This document shows, piece by piece, positions 49,101-57,136 of a stretch of DNA of 64,000 nucleotides. Positions within the stretch are counted from its first letter, which is position 1, and every line of letters begins with the position of its first letter. The notes below the pieces were generated by a model that saw only the letters and a program-made list of their open reading frames with translations, was not told the origin of the DNA and did not search any database. Origin of the DNA: Nymphaea colorata (lineage: Eukaryota > Streptophyta > Magnoliopsida > Nymphaeales > Nymphaeaceae); NCBI RefSeq assembly GCF_008831285.2, contig NC_045150.1, positions 3,422,001 through 3,486,000 on the forward strand, in the 5' to 3' direction. A program made the translations under genes and the position numbers.

Positions 49101-52100
49101 ATATAAATCTAAAAAACATCACAAATATAAAAAAAATTAAAACATTATTATCAAAAATATAAAAAATATAAACATAAGTACCCCAGAAAAAGATACTATG
49201 TAAAAAATAAAAATAAATATCCCAAGAATGCTAAAAGTTGCAAATGTTATAATTGTGGAAAGATTGGCCATATAGCCAAAGACTGTAGACAAAAACTAAA
49301 AGAAAAAATTATAAACATAATAGATGAAGATTATATAGATATAGATGATTTAAGTGAACAAGACAGAAACAGAAACCATTTACGAAACAGAAACCAGTGA
49401 CTCAGATTGGTGACAAAATCGAGAAACCTCAAGACATAAAATATCAAGAAGAATTAACAGAAGATTACACAATTCAGAGAGTAATATTCGATGACAAAAT
49501 TTTTCAACAAATCCAGAAACAAGAACTAGATATTAGTACTGATAAGATATTCGACTTTCCACTAATTAGGAAAATACCAGTTATAAAATCAATGCTTAAG
49601 AAAAATATAGAAGAATACTATATAATAAACCAAAGAGAACATGTGATCGATATAGAACATGCCGGAATTACAGAAGGAACTACTAGAGTACCATTAATAA
49701 GTCGCCAAGGAATTCAAGAAGAATTAAAACAATTAAAAGTAACAAACCCAATGAAATATGTATATTTTGGAGGAATAGAAATTCTAGTTAAAGCCTAGTT
49801 AAAGCCTGTTTTAAAGAAGGAATAAATACACCATTAGAATTATACCTATCTGATGACCGAATTATATATCCAGCTGAAAAAGCAATCATAGCTAAAGTCC
49901 GAGGAAACCTTATATACCAAAAATTGAAATTTATCGTGAAACCAAATTATACGATTAGTTTAACAGACAGACATATTGATCGAAGTTTAGTATTATATTG
50001 AAAATTATCAGGAATAAAACTAGAAAAAGGATGCAAAGTAATGACCATAAAAGGGAAAAATATGTACATTGTTACGAACAAACACAAGATAACAGCCAAA
50101 AGAAAAACAAATGATACCATCCAAATAGACAATCCATTTAAACAACTTATAACAGTAATACAAAACGAAGAACCATATTACCTAGCAGATGAACAAAATG
50201 AATTACAGATAATAAAACAAAGATTAAGTGTAAGTTCACAAGGAGAAACCAGTTATAGCAAAAGACAGTTCTATGTTAAAGGAAAAATCGATAATGAAAT
50301 AAAGAAAATACTAATAGACACAGGATCTGAAGACAACTATATTACACCAGATATGATAAACAATGATATAATATTACCAAGCCAACACAAATACAAGGAT
50401 ATTCAAGGAAATATTATAACAAGTAAAGGCAAAATCAGTAAAGAAATAAAAATATCAGATTATACGTTTGAAATAGAATTTGAGGTACAAGAAAACAAAC
50501 ATGACAGATTAACAGGAATAATATTAGGAAATAAGTGGCTAAATAAGTATGAAAATTTCCGAATCGAGAAAAATGTACTATAGTTAGAACATTTAGGAAA
50601 ACATATAATTATACCAAGAATATTAACGATTTTAAAAGTAAAATACTGCTCAATAATTATATAGCCAAACCAAGCTGAAGTAAAATGACCGAGTACATGG
50701 ATTTGATTATATCTTTGTTTTATTATCTGTAAAACAGAGCTTAGTAATTGGATGACAGGTAGTCTGCATAACTATTGTTAGTTATGCATCATAAACAGAT
50801 GAAAAATGAAATTTAAAGGCTGATTTATTGCACCAAAAGCATGGAATGTCAAGAAATTTTAAACAATGGCTCTTCTATAAAATTTTTTACAAAGCAAAAG
50901 AATACAAAAAAGGACAGAACAGGATCAATCTATTAGCTGCTTTCGGAAGTGATAAATTTGGACAATAGTTGACGTTCAAAAGTTCACCAAGAAAGTATTA
51001 GTAAATTGAACAATAGAAAGACCTGCGATAAAGCTTCATCTAGTCAAATGGAACGCTGCACTCACCAACTCTGATGAGTTACCCGTCTACCAAAAAAATG
51101 CAAGTGGATACTCAGGGCATACCAGCGTATAAGGATCCCCAACCATTTGTGTTGTACTGCGACGGAACCTGTCTTTTCTTGGTATAATGATGCCACCACG
51201 TTGGAAAGTAGGAATGCACTCCTCGGAGACTTCCAATTCATAGACCCGACCTCCAGAGTATGAAACCCCATTTCTCAGATCATACCACAACTCTCTCCCA
51301 GGCAGATATACCGATGCAGATTTGGCGCCCTAAGAGAATTTGATAAAACAAAAGCAGCTTATCAGCTAACTACTATGCAAGCATACACTGCAAGGAAAAG
51401 GCAGAAGATAAGCAAACCACATTCCCCAGTGCTCTCCCCTTCCCAAACATATAAAATAATGACAGATGTGTATATACATCCATACACACACACACAGAGG
51501 GAGAGAGCGAGAGAGAGAGAGACCTCTGTGTAAATTCCTTGCACTAACAAGCCGCTTCCAATCATAAAAGCCTCATCATTACTATATGTTTTTTCATCAG
51601 AAGGGAACTCCATCCACAGAGGACGCATAACAGGGACACCACTCACATTAGCCTCTCTGAATAATGTATAGTAATAAGGAAGTAGCCCATAGCGCACATG
51701 TATGGCCTCTCTAATCAGTTCAGTTTTCCTGTCACTGTTGCAATAAAAGAACAAACGCTCATGTGTTTGGGACTTGGATACATTATAAGAGAAATTCTTC
51801 AGAAACATTATTAGCACCAAAAGAAAAATATTTAACTGATAAAAAAGCATGAGCGCATGAAGTAAAGAAGACAACTAATTGACAAGGTACTATGAAGTTT
51901 GCAACTTGTACAGGCAAAAGTAAGAACATTTCGAGGTAAACCAAGAACTTCACCAAGAGCTATACAAATAAAATTGAAGAAACGGAGGCCTACCGGCAAT
52001 AGGTCAATGAAGAACTATCACTGCCACAGGTCAATAAATTTTTAAACATGGTTTAGGGGGGAACGGTAATCCTAACATGCAACTCTAGCTGCATCAACAT

Positions 52101-53613
52101 TTCTCAAACCACAGGTAAAGAAGATGCAGCAACTGTACCAGTGCAACATTTCTCAAACCACAGGTAAAGAAGATGCAGGAACTGCACCAGTGCAACATTT
52201 CTCAAACCACAGGTAAAGAAGATGCAGCAACTGCACCAGTGCACCTACGTCAACTGCTTCTCATATCCAGGCTCGTATGAGGATAATGAAGGATTCTCCC
52301 AAAAACAGGTTTGGCATATTCCATGCTTTCAGGACCAACTAGATGCAGTTTGATGATTATACTAAACAGCGTCATAGCTGTAGTTGATGTCTAGCACACT
52401 TATCTTGTAATCATCAGTCAGACCTAAACAGTGCTAAAGTTGCAACTCTATACTGCTAAAATCAGAAGACACGAAGAACAAATTGCAATCCAGCCAACAT
52501 GGCATTCAAAAGCTAAATCAACTATGGAATCTAGAGGAAATTCTGATCAGAAAAACGGTCAGCATATGCAGCATCAAAGCAATATGAAGATGTGGGGGCA
52601 TCTACTGGAGCAGCCAAAAAAAAAAAGGTCTCCATTTAAGACATTACCAGTTCCAAAAGGAGGCTAAAAAGCAGAAAATACAACTGAGAAATATTAACTA
52701 ATGTGTTACCCGAACAACCAAGGCTCCCGCCTCCGAGTGTCATGATGAGCATGGGCTCTAAAGAAAGGGTAATAGGCACCTATCTGGTACCAGCGAAGTA
52801 ACAGCTCAGGATCAGGATTGCCAAAAAATCCACCAATATCAGCACCTACATAGATGTGAAAAATCAATTAAAGTTTGTAAAGAAATAAAATCAAAGCGTT
52901 GCCATGTCATCCCTCACTATAGGCAATTGAAAAAGTTCATATCTGCCTTATTGTCATTAGCATATTCATCCTTGATACCTGCAAAGCTTCTGATTCGAAC
53001 AATGTTTATCTTTTTTCATAGTTATGTTGTCAGTAAAATGGCTTTATATCTCCTAAAAATGATTTGTATGCTTACGTGAATTTAATTATTTTCTTCTTTT
53101 TCTTCAGATCAGACCAAAAAAAGGTAATTTAAGGGTTCTTATGTCATTTTATTTTGCATCCAATCAACTTTTTTTCCTTTCAAAATCCTTACATCATTTT
53201 GTAAAAAGAATAGTTTATGTTTACCAATTTGGCAAGAAGGACAAGTTTGAAATGCTTGAACAAAGACATGATAAATTTGTCAATCGCTAGGGATGAATAC
53301 GGCAAAAGGAAATCACCACAGTGGGTCATGAATTAACACCTGAAAATGTCATCCCTGCAAGACCAAGGGTTAAAAGCATTGGTACTGAAACTCTAAGTTG
53401 ATCCCAATCTGCAGTATTATCACCAGTCCAAACAGCTCCAATTCTTTGACTTCCTGCAAAAAAGGCTCGTGACAGAACAAATGGCCTATCATTCCCACCA
53501 CCTCGCCTTCGAAGCCCATCAGCTGAAGCCATATGGAAATAGAACCCATAGGCATTGTGTAATTCTCGGTGCTCTGCTCCACCATAATGAATTGCATCTC
53601 TCGGCATGGTCAC
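33056..53613 (-). CDS. RSW3: Glucosidase II alpha subunit (GH31), C-terminal part, 5' end beyond the window
   Basis: ER enzyme that trims the inner glucoses from N-glycans during glycoprotein folding quality control. Five exons, 5' to 3' on the minus strand: 53613-53340, 52845-52710, 51734-51524, 51329-51123 and 33424-33056. They join in frame into the last 398 residues. Visible blocks: [34 protein letters not shown] (with the catalytic acid/base Asp of GH31 in TGDN), [38 protein letters not shown], the C-terminal beta-sandwich ([23 protein letters not shown]) and a terminal DWTIEVL. The nucleophile region (WNDMNEPS) should be upstream, past 64000. The last intron, 33425-51122, carries a pararetrovirus and a copia element. 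Every splice site around it is still canonical. No stop or frameshift is seen in the five exons. Confidence 0.95.
33425..34679. other. GH31 last intron, host part 3' of the viral insertion
   Basis: AT-rich intron sequence with a short (AG)n run near 34232 and an ATT run near 34517. No coding feature recognised. Confidence 0.6.
34680..34756 (-). pseudogene. Viral RT/RNase H linker fragment on the far side of the copia insertion
   Basis: On the minus strand this stretch continues, in frame across the copia target duplication, the frame that ends the viral RT at 40202. It contains an IKENCKNLP-like segment typical of the caulimovirid linker after RT. The similarity stops near 34680, before any RNase H active-site motif. 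Confidence 0.65.
34757..35185 (+). repeat. 5' LTR of the copia element
   Basis: 429 bp, TGTTAAAATA...TTTCTATCA. Contains a TATAAATA motif at about 35055 and about four imperfect 47-49-bp tandem repeats at 34838-35027 in the U3 part. A (CT)n tract lies near 35112. Confidence 0.96.
35186..35197 (+). other. Copia primer binding site
   Basis: TGGTATCAGAGC immediately after the 5' LTR, complementary to the 3' end of initiator tRNA-Met. Confidence 0.95.
35403..38252 (+). pseudogene. Copia gag-protease-integrase part of the polyprotein (frame broken)
   Basis: 949 codons. The gag region (ENYLIWKRQ near the N-terminus) is followed by a CCHC knuckle ([14 protein letters not shown], about residue 273). 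Next come an aspartic protease (LDSGAATH, about residue 338), the pre-integrase HRLGH-type zinc region (LWHSRLGHC) and the integrase core. Its acidic triad is in SDVWGP (about 566), CDGGGEY (about 629) and the Glu of NGVVERKHR (about 665). Just before RT, a 26-bp tandem duplication (first copy from 38179, second from 38205) shifts the frame, and translation stops at 38252. Otherwise the frame is open throughout. Confidence 0.93.
38249..39757 (+). pseudogene. Copia reverse transcriptase-RNase H part of the polyprotein
   Basis: 502 codons in the frame that would continue the polyprotein were it not for the 26-bp duplication. RT motifs: [33 protein letters not shown] and the catalytic YVDD at about residue 178. 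RNase H shows TDADWAGD and STEAEYR. The frame ends six bases inside the 3' LTR, next to a polypurine tract (GAGGGAGGG, 39743-39751). The ATG overlaps the preceding stop as ATGA, a by-product of the duplication. Confidence 0.93.
39752..40197 (+). repeat. 3' LTR of the copia element
   Basis: 446 bp, nearly identical to the 5' LTR. It is longer because of sequence near the (CT)n tract at about 40115-40144. It is preceded by the polypurine tract. Confidence 0.96.
40202..41635 (-). pseudogene. Viral aspartic protease and reverse transcriptase (cut by copia)
   Basis: The N-terminal part has a pepsin-like YIDTGAQ active site and ILGRPFL, as in caulimovirid proteases. This is followed by a reverse transcriptase with [29 protein letters not shown] and the catalytic YIDD. 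The start codon overlaps the stop of the preceding small ORF as ATGA (41632-41635). The copia insertion interrupts the frame after the RT thumb. The frame itself has no earlier stop. The enzyme would copy pregenomic RNA into DNA. Confidence 0.92.
41632..41937 (-). CDS. Viral small ORF 3 (101 aa), function unknown
   Basis: Very basic, Arg/Tyr-rich protein ([18 protein letters not shown]) with an acidic Ser/Glu tail (SSSSDESE). It overlaps the preceding ORF by 22 nt and the protease/RT ORF by 4 nt. I recognise no domain. It resembles its two upstream neighbours in layout. Confidence 0.55.
   Translation of the reverse strand: MFSTTSVKTYNTQTKVFVRNRIGKLFRIYINVLRFIGQLGKRVIRRKYKDYRRQYYIYLRARTIADWKFMNYWREKSHRQNYISYKAFEQSSYSSSSDESE
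41916..42194 (-). CDS. Viral small ORF 2 (92 aa), function unknown
   Basis: Basic, Trp/Arg-rich body ([18 protein letters not shown]) with an acidic tail ([15 protein letters not shown]). It overlaps the previous ORF by 34 nt in another frame. No family recognised. Confidence 0.55.
   Translation of the reverse strand: MEKYNKPNGRMIKLEKGLTYIVPINWTERRKLVVTRTKWIKWLRTMVTVRQFIDKLIHRVHDRWIRNIRNIDSEETMSDISYEEEECFQPLV
42161..42451 (-). CDS. Viral small ORF 1 (96 aa), function unknown
   Basis: Lys/Glu-rich helical N-terminus ([18 protein letters not shown]) with a strongly acidic C-terminus ([11 protein letters not shown]). It overlaps the end of the protease-like frame by 8 nt. No family recognised; an ordered coiled segment is possible. 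Confidence 0.55.
   Translation of the reverse strand: MISQINSKQFEQDMKKALEVALEEKQRRKEKLIKIIKLYLLVWRFINNIQIQIEEKRLALEALTTDSDLNTIYSDDDYYDYDDDIMWRNIINRMEG
42444..42869 (-). pseudogene. Viral second aspartic-protease-like domain (minus-strand unit)
   Basis: Contains IDTGSEDNY and, later, [11 protein letters not shown], the two landmarks of a retropepsin-like fold. It follows the movement-protein domain. In this unit an in-frame TAG at 42867-42869 separates it from that domain. In the plus-strand unit the same codon is CAG and the two are one frame. A second protease-like domain precedes RT at 40202-41635, so one of the two may not be catalytic. Confidence 0.6.
42870..43718 (-). pseudogene. Viral movement protein domain (30K superfamily type)
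   Basis: About 282 codons. Central blocks [28 protein letters not shown] and LVLYWKLSG match the cell-to-cell movement domain of petuvirus/florendovirus-like caulimovirids. The open frame starts right after a TAA and has no ATG for about 80 codons. It overlaps the end of the coat/zinc-knuckle frame by about 65 nt in the +1 relation. It may therefore be translated by frameshifting or reinitiation, or an old indel may have split it from the coat ORF. Confidence 0.8.
43654..45301 (-). pseudogene. Viral coat-protein-like ORF with zinc knuckle
   Basis: The open part is 43907-45301 (464 aa). It has an N-terminal coiled-coil heptad stretch ([20 protein letters not shown]), then a coat core with YLWFEQLP and [12 protein letters not shown], then a Lys/Tyr-rich basic tail. 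A poly-A length change breaks the frame there. The continuation (to the stop at 43654) carries a CCHC knuckle at 43786-43829 and an acidic tail. In this unit a 3-bp loss has removed the second zinc-ligand Cys; the plus-strand unit keeps it. The ATG overlaps the stop of the preceding ORF as ATGA (45298-45301). Confidence 0.78.
45298..45555 (-). CDS. Viral first ORF (85 aa), function unknown
   Basis: Small Gln/Glu-rich, probably helical protein, first ORF after the primer site. It ends in an ATGA overlap with the coat-like ORF. By position it resembles the small first ORFs of tungro- and badnaviruses, but no sequence relationship is evident. Confidence 0.6.
   Translation of the reverse strand: MNHIQSSDTIIQYLDMSLENQKKMHNQLNDILRQIEQRKPELQTIEREPERLYISDQIVQREIKYITAIYNQDLITGRIITESFI
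45556..46029 (-). other. Viral leader between primer site and first ORF
   Basis: Non-coding stretch of the minus-strand unit. It is absent from the plus-strand unit, which jumps from 48538 into the coat ORF. Confidence 0.6.
46053..46064 (-). other. Viral tRNA-Met primer binding site (minus-strand unit)
   Basis: TGGTATCAGAGC on the minus strand, the start site for caulimovirid minus-strand DNA synthesis. It is conventionally used as position 1 of the circular genome. Confidence 0.85.
46200..46205 (-). promoter_or_regulatory. Viral TATA box (minus-strand unit)
   Basis: TATAAA (minus strand) about 140 bp upstream of the primer site, in the place expected for the pregenomic RNA promoter. Confidence 0.6.
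46549..47278 (-). pseudogene. Viral terminal ORF, unknown function (minus-strand copy)
   Basis: About 243 codons of viral protein. The open frame continues across the palindrome centre to 47415, but that extra N-terminal part is an artefact of reading into the opposite arm. The protein is Glu/Lys/Ile-rich with a Cys/His cluster at the end ([18 protein letters not shown]). It lies downstream of RT in the circular order and upstream of the promoter, the place of caulimovirus ORF VI or tungrovirus ORF 4. No similarity to either is evident to me. The true N-terminus is lost. Confidence 0.6.
47290..48019 (+). pseudogene. Viral terminal ORF, unknown function (plus-strand copy)
   Basis: Mirror of the copy at 46549-47278 with identical predicted residues beyond the palindrome centre. 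The frame also opens back to 47153 only because of the palindrome. Confidence 0.6.
48363..48368 (+). promoter_or_regulatory. Viral TATA box (plus-strand unit)
   Basis: TATAAA about 140 bp upstream of the primer site, the mirror of 46200-46205. The two promoters face away from each other. Confidence 0.6.
48504..48515 (+). other. Viral tRNA-Met primer binding site (plus-strand unit)
   Basis: TGGTATCAGAGC, mirror of 46053-46064. Confidence 0.85.
48546..49330 (+). pseudogene. Viral coat-protein fragment with intact zinc knuckle (plus-strand unit)
   Basis: Starts abruptly in the middle of the coat core (WFEQLP region). The longest open piece is 48784-49140. It is broken at the same poly-A run as the other unit. 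The CCHC knuckle is complete here: Cys codons at 49245, 49254 and 49284, His at 49269, spacing C-x2-C-x4-H-x4-C. Confidence 0.75.
49331..50583 (+). pseudogene. Viral movement-protein and protease-like frame (plus-strand unit)
   Basis: Copy of 42444-43718. A tandem duplication of about 11 bp near 49791-49806 shifts the movement-protein frame. A TGA replaces the Trp codon near 50000, and a TAG ends the frame at 50581-50583. The junction between movement and protease-like domains is open here, unlike in the minus-strand unit. Similarity to the virus ends near 50620. Confidence 0.78.
50621..51122. other. GH31 last intron, host part 5' of the viral insertion
   Basis: Ordinary AT-rich intron sequence leading to the donor at 51122. 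No feature recognised. Confidence 0.6.
52095..52241. repeat. Three 49-bp tandem repeats in a GH31 intron
   Basis: Three head-to-tail copies starting CAACATTTCTCAAACC at 52095, 52144 and 52193. They differ by only one or two bases. Confidence 0.95.
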
Positions 53614-53724
53614 CTGAAATATACAACATGCCAGATGAGTTCTGGGTATGAGATAAAACTGCAAAATTGGGAAAACACTACTCCTTTAAGTGCAACAAAC
53701 GGCAGATTTTTTATATCTGGAAAC

Positions 53725-54831
53725 CATTGTCACAAAAGACGTGGACGGGTATAATACGGCGATGAAAAAAACGGGTATAATACGGCGAAGCCGAAAATCT
53801 CGGGAATAAAACGGGAAAAAGACGGCAAATTTTTAAAAAATAAATAAAATAATCCTGATAATTATATAAAAAGAAAGTAAATGAGAAATTAAAAGAAACA
53901 TTGAAAAATGACTAGATAAGCAACACATTAAAATTAGATAATGAAATGACAAATACATAACTAACAAAAGTTTTTTGCCTTCATGGCTTTAAAAATTTAT
54001 CACCACCACCTAAACCATTCAACAAATTAACAGACAGTGAAGAACGCTTCATCTAACAAGTTTTAGAAACAAACAGAAGACGAGATGGAGACGAAGGCAT
54101 GCATTGAATTGAATCATTGATGCATACGACAACAAGAAAAAAGAAAAATCGAACAGCACATGTATACTATAGTGACGTTGTAAAAAAACGAAATGGAAAC
54201 TTGGAAAGACTAAAGAGAACTTGTCACCGCTCGAATGAAAAAGAGATGGAGATTGGAGACGAAGGAAGTTGAATCTCGAATGCCCTCCTCTTCAGCCGGA
54301 TGAAAACGAGAAGATGATGAAAACGAGAAGAAGACGATCAGACGAAAGTTCGAAACCAGCCGAATCTTGAATGCCCTTCTCTTCAGCCGATTGAGAGGTG
54401 AGGTCGAGGAACGAACGAAGGAAGAAGTTCTCACCTCACTCGAAGAAGCCTGCCCTGTTACGCCTCTCTGTCTTGAAGACAAGACAGACTCGAACGTTCG
54501 AAGCTCAAGGCCCTCAACAAATTTTCGATTTCAAGTTAACCCTAAGCCCTCTTTTCTTATGTTAAAATACTTTTTTGCCACTAAAAGGTCGAACAAGTTT
54601 AAAGAAAAGCCAACGTCTTAAAAAATATTACAAGCTTTGCCATTTTGCATTCGCACGTTAAAAAAAATGCAAAAAATCGTTTTATGCACGTTTTATACGC
54701 GTTTTATACGCGTTTTTTAAATTTTGCCGTTTTTTTCAAAAAAACGCGTCTTTTTGTCGTTTTTTTCGTCTGGAACTTTTTTGACGTTAAATACGTGTTT
54801 TTTTAATATAACGCCGTTTTTTGTGACAATG
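53725..54831. mobile_element. hAT-like non-autonomous element, family B
   Basis: 1,107 bp with perfect 13-bp TIRs CATTGTCACAAAA and an exact 8-bp target duplication CTGGAAAC (53717-53724 and 54832-54839). Next to the left end ACGGGTATAATACGGCG occurs twice. The right end has TTTTATACGCG repeats. These look like subterminal transposase-binding repeats. The interior has no transposase. It includes a diverged direct repeat around 54275 and 54365 (GAATGCCCTYCTCTTCAGCCG). Confidence 0.92.
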
Positions 54832-54861
54832 CTGGAAACAGATCTAGCATCTGAAATAAAC

Positions 54862-56002
54862 ATCTAGGAGATGTTCATTATCATATGCCACCAAAACACA
54901 GCCGGAGTTACCAAGACAATTAAAACTGGGAGTACAGGAAAAATGGGCTAGTAATCATAGGAATATTACACACGCATGAAATATTGCGTAGCAAGTCACA
55001 GGGAAAGGGCTGAATAATTGAAATACAAGAATAATAAAATTATAAAAGAAAAGAAGCCATTGCTTTGACTACTGAACACAGCACAACTTAGACCGGCCAT
55101 CAACCAAATTTAGGTATATGCATATCCCATGGTATAAGTACTCCAGAAAGTAACAAATAATTGAACAATAGTATCAAATAAACTTTGATATTGTTTAAGC
55201 ATGCATTTCACCAAAACTGGATAAATGTGAAAGCTGCAGTGGTTAATTGTGCCAAAATGGACAAGATCAATTTTAACTAACAGACTTGTAAGTTCAATCA
55301 AAGATTCACAAATTGACCAATTAATTTCACTACAAAACTTCTTCCAGCTATCAAGATTCTAGCTTCTTCAGATGTAAGCTAACAGTGTGATACAGTTCCA
55401 TGTAAGGTTTTAGTAAGCTTTTTCTGATGTTCCAGTCTAGAAGCTGGTCAACAAATAGCACACAGAGGGCATTCACTTGAATGCAATAACAAAGGGAAAG
55501 ACTGATTAACTCCACCAAACAAAACAAACATCAGGAACTGACCATATCAAACTTGTTTTTCTTTTGTAATTTATACAAAAAGATAAAGTTGGGGACATCT
55601 TTCTAGCATACTTCTAGTAAGGCAAGGTCCAGAATATAGAAAATTGAGCCACCTGTTTTCCTGCAGCATAGGAAACTTTTATCCCTCTCAAGCTAGAGAC
55701 AATTAGGTATTTCATCAATATAACCTTAGTTGTCAAGGCGCCCAGGCAGCGCCTAGCGCCTAGCGGCTTTTTTAGTTATGTTAACCATTACATAATATCT
55801 AAGTCACACAGGTGCGGGTGCGATACGGGTGCGGATACGGGGATACGGGTACGGACACGCAATTTTCACAATTCTTGGATACGCGGATACGGAAAATATA
55901 ATATTATCAAAAATTATAAATTGAAAAAAAAAACATTAAATGAATAGTTCACTATTAAAGTCACAAACAAAACATTGTTTATCATCATCATTCTAGTCAT
56001 TT
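54862..56002. repeat. 1.14-kb tandem duplication, copy A
   Basis: Copy A and copy B (56003-57136) are about 97-98% identical by eye with small indels. Copy A includes the start of transposon family C (from 55725) and of family A (from 55799), both truncated at the junction with copy B. Confidence 0.95.
55725..56002. mobile_element. Truncated duplicate of the family C and family A transposons
   Basis: The left end of family C at 55725 is preceded by AATATAAC, and the left end of family A at 55799 by CATAATAT, just as in the complete copies. Both stop where the tandem duplication restarts. Confidence 0.9.
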
Positions 56003-57136
56003 ATCTAGGAGATGTTCATTATCATATGCCACCAAAACACAGCAGGAGTTACCAAGACAATTAAAACTGGGAGTACAGGAAAAATGGGCTAGTAATCAGA
56101 GGAATATTACACACGCATGAAATATTGCCTAGCAAGTCACAGGGAAAGGGCTGAATAATTGAAATACAAGAATAATAAAATTATAAAGGAAAAGAAGCCA
56201 TTGCTTTGACTACTGAACACAGCACAACTTAGACTGGCCATCAACCAAATTTAGGTATATGCATATTCCATGGTATAAGTACTCCAGAAAGTAACAAATA
56301 ATTGAACAATAGTATCAAATAAACTTTGATATTGTTTAAGCATGCATTTCACCAAAACTGGATAAATGTGAAAACTGCAGTGGTTAATTGTGCCAAAATG
56401 GACAAGATCGATTTTAACTAACAGACTTGTAAGTTCAATCAAAGATTCACAAATTGACCAATTAATTTCACTACAAAACCTCTTCCAGCTATCAAGATTC
56501 TAGCTTCTTCAGATGTAAGCTAACGGTGTGATACAGTTCCATGTAAGGTTTTAGTAAGCTTTTTCTAATGTTCCAGTCTAGAAGCTGGTCTACAAATAGC
56601 ACACAGAGGGCATTCACTTGAATGCAATAACAAAGGGAAAGACTGATTAACTCCACCAAACAAAACAAACATCAGGAACTGACCATATCAAACTTGTTTT
56701 TCTTTTGTAATTTATACAAAAAGATAAAGTTGGGGACATCTTTCTAGCATCCTTCTAGTAAGGCAAGGTCCAGAATATAGAAAATTGAGCCACCTGTTTT
56801 CCTGCAGCATAGGAAACTTTTATCCCTCTCAAGCTAGAGACAATTAGGTATTCATCAATATAACCTTAGTTGTCAAGGCGCCCAGGCAGCGCCTAGGCGG
56901 CTTTTTTAGTTATGTTAACCATTACATAATATCTAAGTCACACGGGTGCGGGTGCGATACGGGGACGGACACGGCAATTTTCTCAATTCTTGGATACATG
57001 GATACGGAAAATATAATATTATCAAAAATTATAAATTGAAAAAAAAACATTAAATTAATAGTTCACTATTAAAGTCACAAACAAAACATTGTTTATCACA
57101 AAACATTGTTTGTCAATATCATCATTCTAGTCATTT
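56003..57136. repeat. 1.14-kb tandem duplication, copy B
   Basis: Second copy. It begins at the junction where TTATC of the family A element is fused to CTAGGAGATG of the intron, with the trinucleotide ATC shared at the breakpoints. Confidence 0.95.

Larger units (their letters stand above)
34680..50620. mobile_element. Endogenous caulimovirid (pararetrovirus), inverted double insertion
   Basis: Two viral units in opposite orientation meet at about 47284. The minus-strand unit (from 47278 down to about 34680, split by the copia element at 34757-40197) runs from a terminal ORF through promoter, tRNA primer site and ORFs into reverse transcriptase. It breaks off just after the RT/RNase H linker. 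The plus-strand unit (47290-50620) repeats the terminal ORF, promoter and primer site. It then jumps to the middle of the coat ORF and ends after the protease-like domain. Codons are strongly A/T-ending, unlike the host exons. Frameshifts and stops in both units mark it as an inactive relic. Protein motifs suggest kinship with petuvirus/florendovirus-type viruses, but the gene order differs. The outer limits are approximate. Confidence 0.9.

Noticed and set aside
52095-52241. Regular repeats considered as a CRISPR-like array
   Set aside because: Units are directly adjacent with no spacers, and the genome is a plant. It is a minisatellite.
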